Part shown: positions 5,653 through 10,158 of the stretch, in pieces
Layout of the letters: every line of letters begins with the position of its first letter
How positions within the stretch are numbered: the first letter of the stretch is position 1
Assembly (NCBI GenBank): GCA_964650405.1
Contig: CAZYTO010000212.1
Span: 1-10,158 of the forward strand
Source of the DNA: CAZYTO01 sp964650405
GTDB taxonomy: Bacteria; Acidobacteriota; Thermoanaerobaculia; Gp7-AA8
Direction of reading: 5' to 3'
Length of the DNA stretch: 10,158 nt
Notes under the pieces: generated by a model
Told to the model about the DNA's origin: nothing
The model's database searches: none
The model's input: the letters and a program-made list of their open reading frames with translations, nothing else
Program-made: the position numbers and the translations under genes

Positions 5653-6783
5653 CTAACGGGGCGGCTGGGCGATCTCTTCCGACAGGCGGACGTAGGCGTC
5701 ATAGCGGGCGGGATGGATCTCCCCCCCAGCGACGCGCGCCTTGACCTCGCAGCCCGGCTCGTGCAGGTGCGTGCAGTCGTTGAAGCGGCAGAGCTCCGCC
5801 GCCTCATCGAGCTCCGGGAAATAGTCGCGCAGCGTGTCGAGGTCGAGACTCCACAGCCCGAACTCGCGGATGCCGGGCGTATCGATGATGAACGTGCCGC
5901 CGCCGAGGTCGTGCAGGGTCGAGGACGTCGTCGTGTGACGCCCCGTGCCTCGCTTCGCCTGGAGGCCGCCCGTGTTGAGCTTCAGCCGCTCGTCGAGCGC
6001 GTTGAGGATCGACGACTTCCCCACCCCGCTGTGGCCGACGAGCGCGCCGGTCTTTCCTTCGAGCAGGGCACGCAGCGCGTCGAGGCCCTCGCCTGTCTTC
6101 GTCGAACAGCTGATGATCGGGACGTCGAGCTGCGCGAACGGCTCGAGCGGCGCCAGCTCCGCGGTCCGCTCCCCGGCCGCGACGAGGTCGATCTTGTTCA
6201 CGCAAATGACCGGCCGGGCGCCGCCGCGGAAGATGGCGATGAGGAAGCGGTCGATCAGGCGCGGCCGCAGAGGCGGGGCCTTGAGCGAGACGACATTGAC
6301 CACCACGTCGATGTTGGCGGCGATGAGGCGCTGCAGGTGCGGGTTGAGCGGATCGGGACGCGCCAGCACGGAATGGCGCGGCAGGACCGCCCGGATGCGC
6401 CAGTTGCCGCCGTCGGCGGCTTCGACGGCCACCGCGTCGCCGACCGCGAGGATGCTCTTCTGCCGGGTGGCGAGCTGCGGCGGAAGGAGGCAGTCTTTCT
6501 CCATCCCGTCGTGAAAGACGCGGCACCGGCCGCTGGCGACGTTCAGAACGATGCCGGGGTGATCGAAGCCACAGCCGGCGCCACCTGAGCCGGCAAAGAG
6601 CCCGTCATCCGGAGCGCCGGCCAACAGTTCCTCGAACGTCGCGCTCGAGGCCGATCGTCTCCGGAGGCGGGCGCGAACGGCCGGCTCGCCGGGCAAATCC
6701 TCCCACTCGCCGGCATCATCCCGCGGGCCGGGCTTTCGTCTGGCGCCGTGATGCGGCTTGCCTGCACCTCGCCGCAGTTTCAT
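5653..6783 (-). CDS. rsgA: Ribosome small-subunit GTPase RsgA (circularly permuted)
   Basis: RsgA is a GTPase that checks late maturation of the 30S subunit and releases RbfA. The 376-residue protein shows the permuted motif order of the family: G4 NKID (196-199), then G1 GHSGVGKSS (250-258), then G3 DTPG (301-304). An OB-fold-type region precedes them, including the segment VVNVVSLKAP. The C-terminal zinc knuckle is intact: Cys332, Cys337, His339, Cys345 in CRFNDCTHLHEPGC. The switch region has GTGRHTTT. The length is slightly above the E. coli protein (about 350), mainly from an Arg-rich N-terminus. ATG 6783 is chosen; a TTG three codons upstream is possible. It begins about 30 bases after the metallopeptidase stop, suggesting one transcript, and its stop overlaps or nearly touches the lipoprotein start. 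Confidence 0.95.
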   Translation of the reverse strand: MKLRRGAGKPHHGARRKPGPRDDAGEWEDLPGEPAVRARLRRRSASSATFEELLAGAPDDGLFAGSGGAGCGFDHPGIVLNVASGRCRVFHDGMEKDCLLPPQLATRQKSILAVGDAVAVEAADGGNWRIRAVLPRHSVLARPDPLNPHLQRLIAANIDVVVNVVSLKAPPLRPRLIDRFLIAIFRGGARPVICVNKIDLVAAGERTAELAPLEPFAQLDVPIISCSTKTGEGLDALRALLEGKTGALVGHSGVGKSSILNALDERLKLNTGGLQAKRGTGRHTTTSSTLHDLGGGTFIIDTPGIREFGLWSLDLDTLRDYFPELDEAAELCRFNDCTHLHEPGCEVKARVAGGEIHPARYDAYVRLSEEIAQPPR

Positions 6784-6813
6784 GAATGCCAATCGCGGCT
6801 ACACACCCGTGCC

Positions 6814-8478
6814 TCACTCCACGCCTTCCCGGAACGACATCAGCGGATCGATGTCGACCGGGACGTCTTTCGCCGCCTGGAGCGCGCTCCGCAGCTCCGC
6901 CGGCATCTTGTCGTACTTCGCGAACCACGCCTCGGCGCGCGCGCGATCGCCCGTCGCCTCGATGGTGAGCAGCTCTTTCGCCAACGCCGCCAGCGCTTCC
7001 GGCATCTTCGCGTAATCGATCGCGTAACGCCCGTCGGAGTCGCGCCCGATGGCGCCGTGCTCGGAGAGGAAGTTGAACTCCATCATCTCCGCCCGGCCGT
7101 GGGCCTCGGCGGTGCCGAAGCGCACCGTGCGGAAGATGCCGGCCACGTACGACGCGTAGTACTCCTCCAGCCGTTCTTTCGGCAGGGCGCCATGGTCCAC
7201 CAGCCACTTGAGGCCGAACATGCCGGTGACGTCCGCCTTCGCCTCCTCCAGGCCGGAGTAGGCCGGCCCGATGGCCTCGCGGATGTCGATGTGCTTGCCG
7301 CCCTTCCGCGCGAACGCCGGCCCGAGGCCGTGACAGATCTCGTGCATCATCACGGCTGCCAGGTAGCCTTCCCCCGAGGCCCGGGCCGCCTGCTCCGGCT
7401 TCATCACCAGCTTCGCCACCGGCAGGATGACGTAGCTGACGCGGGCGTCGGTGTAGTTCTTGAAGAAGATCTTCTTGGAGCCGACCTTCTCGTGGATGCG
7501 CGGATCGTTCGGCAGGTTGTCGGCCGCGGCCTGGTAGCCGTGCCGCAGGTCGCCGGCCCGGAACGGAGCGTCCATCACCTCCATGGGCGACGCCAGTCCC
7601 ATCTTGGACGGGCGGTCCTCGGCGGGGAGCGGCAGGGCGTCCTGGATGTCGGGAACGTACTTCTGGAAGACGGCCAGCTTCTGCGACTCCGCTTCGTTGC
7701 GGATGAGCACCGAGGCGCCGTACGAGGTCTTCACGCCGAGGAGATTGTCGAGATACGTCTCGTACGGAGCGAAGATGATGTCGAACTTCGGGTCCTTCAG
7801 CCGCACCCATTCCAGGTCGCTCGGGTAGTAGTCATCGGTCAGGAGCGCTGTGGCCCGGTCGCGAAGGTACTTCGCGAAGGCGTGATCGCTGCTCGCGGCG
7901 GCCGCGTTGCGCAGGTGGCCGGCCGCGCGCACCAGCCAGGTGTGATACTTCACGTGGTAGGGCGTCGTCTTCAGCTTCAGGGGATCGCGCGACACGAGCT
8001 CCACGACGGTGTGCTCATCGTAGATCGCGGCCTTCTCCTTCGGGTGCGCCGCCACGTACGCTTCGATCCCGGCGCGCGTGATGCCCCGCGGGAAGAGATG
8101 CCGGCCGGGCGGATCGGGCTCCTTGCCGTAGAACGGCTCGTTCTCGTTGATCTGGTCGAAGCGGCTCCCGTTGATCCATAGGTAATGGTGGAAGGCCTTG
8201 ACCTTCGCGTCGGTGGCGTGGGCCGTGGCGTTGTAGAGCGCGATGTCGTCCGGGTTGTTCTGGCGCCAGTAGATGTCCTCGAGGTCGCGGCAGGCGGCGA
8301 TCAGCTCGTTCGCCACCGTCCTCTCGTGCGAGGACATGCCTTCGTAAGTGAACGGCATCTCGACCGGCTTGAAACGCGCCAGGCGCTGCTCGATGTCGGG
8401 AGCGATGAGGCCGGGGTCGACGGCGGGAGCGGCGGCAAGTGCGAGAAGAGCGAAGGCGAGACAGGCGAGACGCTTCAT
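6814..8478 (-). CDS. Exported M49-like (dipeptidyl peptidase III-type) zinc metallopeptidase
   Basis: A 554-residue predicted zinc peptidase. An N-terminal signal peptide, MKRLACLAFALLALAAAPA, suggests export to the periplasm or beyond. Upstream segments such as MPFTYEGMSSHERTVANELI and VKYHTWLVRAAGHLRNAA resemble bacterial M49-type hydrolases. The zinc site is HEICHG, His379-Glu380-x-x-His383, with a likely third ligand in the downstream helix GLEEAKADVTGMFGLKWLVD (Glu411/412), equivalent to the EECRAE of dipeptidyl peptidase III. Classic M49 enzymes have a six-residue HELLGH; the five-residue HExxH form is a minority variant that I recall from Caldithrix abyssi (HEISH). The substrate is unknown; short peptides are a reasonable guess. 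It is first of a minus-strand cluster with rsgA and the lipoprotein. No Shine-Dalgarno is obvious before the ATG. Confidence 0.85.
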   Translation of the reverse strand: MKRLACLAFALLALAAAPAVDPGLIAPDIEQRLARFKPVEMPFTYEGMSSHERTVANELIAACRDLEDIYWRQNNPDDIALYNATAHATDAKVKAFHHYLWINGSRFDQINENEPFYGKEPDPPGRHLFPRGITRAGIEAYVAAHPKEKAAIYDEHTVVELVSRDPLKLKTTPYHVKYHTWLVRAAGHLRNAAAASSDHAFAKYLRDRATALLTDDYYPSDLEWVRLKDPKFDIIFAPYETYLDNLLGVKTSYGASVLIRNEAESQKLAVFQKYVPDIQDALPLPAEDRPSKMGLASPMEVMDAPFRAGDLRHGYQAAADNLPNDPRIHEKVGSKKIFFKNYTDARVSYVILPVAKLVMKPEQAARASGEGYLAAVMMHEICHGLGPAFARKGGKHIDIREAIGPAYSGLEEAKADVTGMFGLKWLVDHGALPKERLEEYYASYVAGIFRTVRFGTAEAHGRAEMMEFNFLSEHGAIGRDSDGRYAIDYAKMPEALAALAKELLTIEATGDRARAEAWFAKYDKMPAELRSALQAAKDVPVDIDPLMSFREGVE

Positions 8479-8502
8479 GGACGCGGATTCTATCTGGAAG
8501 GC

Positions 8503-8530
8503 GAGCGGGAAGCGGCGAGCGGGGAACGGG
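8503..8530. repeat. Four tandem heptamers upstream of the metallopeptidase gene
   Basis: Positions 8503-8530 read GAGCGGG, AAGCGGC, GAGCGGG, GAACGGG. Seventeen bases (8506-8522) recur exactly at 9482-9498, about 1 kb away, at the next heptamer-built repeat. They lie 25 bases upstream of the metallopeptidase ATG, in what should be its leader or promoter. Confidence 0.7.
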
Positions 8531-8544
8531 GCGTGCCGTGTGCG

Positions 8545-8649
8545 CCGTCATCCCGAGCGTACGCGAGGGAACCGGGCGGGTGGGAGGCTCCGAATGATGT
8601 GCGGAACCACCCGCCCACCCAGGTCCCTCTCGTACGCTCGGGATGACGG
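8545..8649. repeat. Inverted repeat with ccgtcatcccgagcg termini between two minus-strand genes
   Basis: Perfect 19-base arms, 8545-8563 and 8631-8649, begin ccgtcatcccgagcgtacg on each strand. Partial complementarity continues inward (gaggga, ggcgggtggg against cccgcccacc). The right arm ends nine bases before the stop of the gene at 8659, so the palindrome forms its 3' end. The sequence type cgtcatcc[ct]gagcg...gcgaggga is, from memory, a dispersed intergenic element in several soil bacteria. The whole spacer 8479-8658 holds only this and the heptamer tract. Confidence 0.8.
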
Positions 8650-8658
8650 TGGCCCCGG

Positions 8659-9405
8659 CTACTTCGACGGCGGGTAGGTCGCCGACACACTCCCGTCCTC
8701 ATTGAGGAAATCGAGGTGGGGTGCATTGTCGGGGCCGACGTACAGCCGCGCCCGCACCTTGCCCTTCGTGTCGCTCAGGAGTACCTCGGCGGTCTTGTTC
8801 TCGCTGCCGATGAAGACGCGTTGCGCTCCGGAGGCTCCGCCGGCGCGGGCGTCCTGCGCTTCCTGCTTCAGCTTGTCGAGGTCCGGCCCCGTCGCGGACT
8901 GCATGTGCAGCAGCCGGTCCAGCTCATGGTCGAGGGGCACGTCCGTGGGACGGTCCCAGATCACCAGCCCGGCGCGGCGGCTGGTGCCGTGATCGTTGTA
9001 CTGCAGCGCGACGACCTGATTCTGCTTCCACTGGTCGAACGAAAGATGCCCGAGCGCGCCGTAGTCCGCAGGGCCGTTCCCCTTCCGGAATCCGTTGAAG
9101 AGCAGGCCGCCGACCTCGTCTCCGTCGTCGTTGAAGAACAACATGCCGGCCAGCAGACTGCGGCCTTCGGAGACCGACGGAGGGTAGTCCTTCCCATTCA
9201 TCGACGGACCGGGCATGAGGCGCCGGTTCGACAGGACGAGGACGGGCTTTCCGTTTGCGCCGACGACGTTGACGCGCTCCACGTCGATGTCTTTGAACGA
9301 CGCATGCTTGGCGGGACTGGCAATCCCCGTCAGAAGCAGGAGGATGGTCGCGCTGAAGCTCAGGAGGTTGGCGAACAGGAGCACGGGAACGAGGCGATGG
9401 CGCAC
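8659..9405 (-). CDS. Membrane-anchored protein of unknown function
   Basis: A 248-residue protein with one N-terminal membrane helix (about 5-29, LVPVLLFANLLSFSATILLL), so it is probably anchored with its bulk outside the cytoplasm. The body is beta-rich, with repeated turns: FKDIDVERVNVVGANGKPVL, then LLAGMLFFNDDGDEVGGLLF, GHLSFDQWKQNQVVALQY, RAGLVIWDRP, and near the end KVRARLYVGPDNAPHLDFLN. The similar strand patterns suggest duplicated blades or hairpins. I recall unnamed homologues in Acidobacteriota and related phyla, but no function. The GTG at 9403-9405 is chosen because AGGAG (9414-9418) sits 8 bases before it; a TTG at 9426 would lie upstream of that site and is less likely. It appears monocistronic, ended by the palindrome 8545-8649. 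Confidence 0.8.
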   Translation of the reverse strand: MRHRLVPVLLFANLLSFSATILLLLTGIASPAKHASFKDIDVERVNVVGANGKPVLVLSNRRLMPGPSMNGKDYPPSVSEGRSLLAGMLFFNDDGDEVGGLLFNGFRKGNGPADYGALGHLSFDQWKQNQVVALQYNDHGTSRRAGLVIWDRPTDVPLDHELDRLLHMQSATGPDLDKLKQEAQDARAGGASGAQRVFIGSENKTAEVLLSDTKGKVRARLYVGPDNAPHLDFLNEDGSVSATYPPSK

Positions 9406-9413
9406 GACAGTCT

Positions 9414-9418
9414 CTCCT
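9414..9418 (-). promoter_or_regulatory. Shine-Dalgarno fixing the GTG start at 9405
   Basis: The minus strand reads AGGAG followed by eight bases and GTG. This selects the GTG at 9403-9405 over the TTG at 9424-9426, which lies on the 5' side of the site. Confidence 0.6.
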
Positions 9419-9481
9419 TCCGGCAATCGAACTTACTCCAACATGCGGCATATAACCGCCCGGTGAATGACGACCTGAAGC

Positions 9482-9581
9482 CGGGAAGCGGCGAGCGGCG
9501 AGCGGGACGAAGCAGCGAGGCGGCAGCATTCTTGCCTACCCGTTCCAAGGGAGGGCGCATGCCGGCCTCCCGCTCGCCGCT
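9482..9581. repeat. Heptamer-based inverted repeat at the 3' end of the EAL gene
   Basis: Heptamers AAGCGGC, GAGCGGC, GAGCGGG (9486-9506) are mirrored by the complement at 9568-9581. The perfect arms are 14 bases (9494-9507 with 9568-9581) around a 60-base loop. The right arm overlaps the first two plus-strand bases of the EAL stop codon triplet (9580-9582), so the hairpin would begin at the end of that gene. The left part, 9482-9498, is an exact 17-base copy of 8506-8522. Apart from this, spacer 9406-9579 shows nothing beyond the ribosome binding site of the 8659-9405 gene. Confidence 0.75.
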
Positions 9582-10158
9582 ATACCCTGGCCAGCGTCGC
9601 TTCGAACTCCTCCGCTGTCACCGGCCGGCTGAAGAGGAATCCCTGGATCTCGGCGCACTGCTCGCGCTGGAGGAAGGCCAGTTGTTCCTCCGTCTCCACC
9701 CCTTCGGCGACGACGCGCAGCTTGAGGGCGCGGGCCATGGAGATGACAGCCGTGATGATCGCGCCGTCGCTCGAGCCGGCGGCCAGGTCGCGCACGAAGC
9801 CCTGGTCGATCTTGACCGTGTCGATGGGAAAGCGCTTGAGGTAGCTGAGCGACGAGTAGCCCGTCCCGAAATCGTCGATGGAGATACGCACCCCCATCTC
9901 CTTGAGCCGGCGCATGATGGTGAGCGACAGCTCGGCGTTCTGCATGGCCGCCGATTCGGTGATCTCCACGTCCAGCATGCCGGCCGGGAACGGCGTCTCC
10001 TCCAGCACGCGCTCGATCAGCAGAGCCAGCTCGCGCTGCTGCAACTGGCGCGGCGAGAGGTTCACGGCGATGCCAACCCAAGCCTGCCCCGCCTCGTGCC
10101 AGCGGTCCATGTGAACGCGAGCCGTGCACAACCACGACCCCCCCCTCGGGAAAATCAA
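9580..10158 (-). CDS. EAL-domain protein, C-terminal part (cyclic-di-GMP phosphodiesterase; cut by window edge)
   Basis: EAL domains hydrolyse cyclic di-GMP to pGpG and so lower this second messenger of motility and biofilm control. The visible 193 codons cover most of the domain after the EAL motif itself. They show AVNLSPRQL, DVEITESAAM (the metal-binding Glu of the xTE motif), IDDFGTGYSSLSYLKRFPID with the catalytic DDFGTG loop, VKIDQGFV with the conserved Lys, AEGVETEEQLAFL, and EIQGFLFSRP. All the key residues in this part appear intact, so the enzyme is probably active. The EAL signature and any GGDEF, PAS or sensor domains lie beyond the right edge. The C-terminus ends right after the domain. 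A run of eight C (10138-10145) lies within the coding region near the edge. Confidence 0.93.
   Translation of the reverse strand: MIFPRGGSWLCTARVHMDRWHEAGQAWVGIAVNLSPRQLQQRELALLIERVLEETPFPAGMLDVEITESAAMQNAELSLTIMRRLKEMGVRISIDDFGTGYSSLSYLKRFPIDTVKIDQGFVRDLAAGSSDGAIITAVISMARALKLRVVAEGVETEEQLAFLQREQCAEIQGFLFSRPVTAEEFEATLARV

Noticed and set aside
5653..5653. GTG start for the lipoprotein overlapping the rsgA stop as TAGTG
   Set aside because: It is possible, but the ATG three codons later gives a more typical lipoprotein signal length; kept only as an alternative.
5494..6588. Plus-strand frame of 364 codons
   Set aside because: It lies antisense to rsgA and the lipoprotein; rsgA has all GTPase and zinc motifs, so the plus-strand frame is a shadow.
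6748..8181. Long plus-strand open frame of 477 codons
   Set aside because: It is antisense to the metallopeptidase and rsgA genes. Its translation is rich in Arg, Val, Leu, Asp and His without domain features, as expected for the complement of a GC-rich gene.

Overview
The window is GC-rich, gene-dense bacterial chromosome. The composition, the ECF sigma factor paired with a TPR protein, the lineage-type exported proteins and the many intergenic palindromes together suggest an Acidobacteriota-like organism (Thermoanaerobaculia or Vicinamibacteria). This is inferred from content only; no phylogenetic marker was compared. There are twelve convincing coding regions, two of them cut by the window edges. 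I see no tRNA, rRNA, CRISPR array or intact mobile element.

Layout. Positions 1-1007, minus strand, hold housekeeping genes: the start of ruvC (Holliday-junction resolvase) and trmB (tRNA m7G46 methyltransferase). A short unknown minus-strand gene follows (1300-1563). A divergent, more AT-rich spacer then leads to a plus-strand operon at 1723-3464: an ECF-type sigma factor overlapping a TPR protein by ATGA. Convergent with it is a 64-codon secreted micropeptide gene (3517-3711, minus) with a strong Shine-Dalgarno and a clear signal peptide. After a 415-base divergent spacer comes a plus-strand secreted protein of the HExxEAxTD type, distantly EXORDIUM-like (4127-4990), closed by a textbook intrinsic terminator.

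Positions 5177-8478 form a tight minus-strand cluster: an exported M49-like metallopeptidase, then rsgA (ribosome-assembly GTPase), then a small lipoprotein. Further right are a membrane-anchored protein of unknown function (8659-9405) and the C-terminal part of an EAL-domain protein (9580 to the edge), both minus.

How the genes may work together. RuvC, TrmB and RsgA are ordinary DNA-repair, tRNA-modification and ribosome-maturation genes. The stretch 1723-4990 is the accessory part: a sigma factor with a translationally coupled TPR protein, flanked by two exported products that share one divergent regulatory spacer. My leading speculative idea is a regulatory module in which the TPR protein controls or senses for the sigma factor and one or both exported products are its targets or signals.

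The other striking feature is architectural. Five distinct intergenic inverted repeats (at about 333-408, 1115-1192, 5049-5176, 8545-8649 and 9494-9581) lie at or near the 3' ends of minus-strand genes. Three of the repeat tracts are built from tandem 7- or 8-base purine-rich units, and one palindrome supplies codons to the end of trmB.
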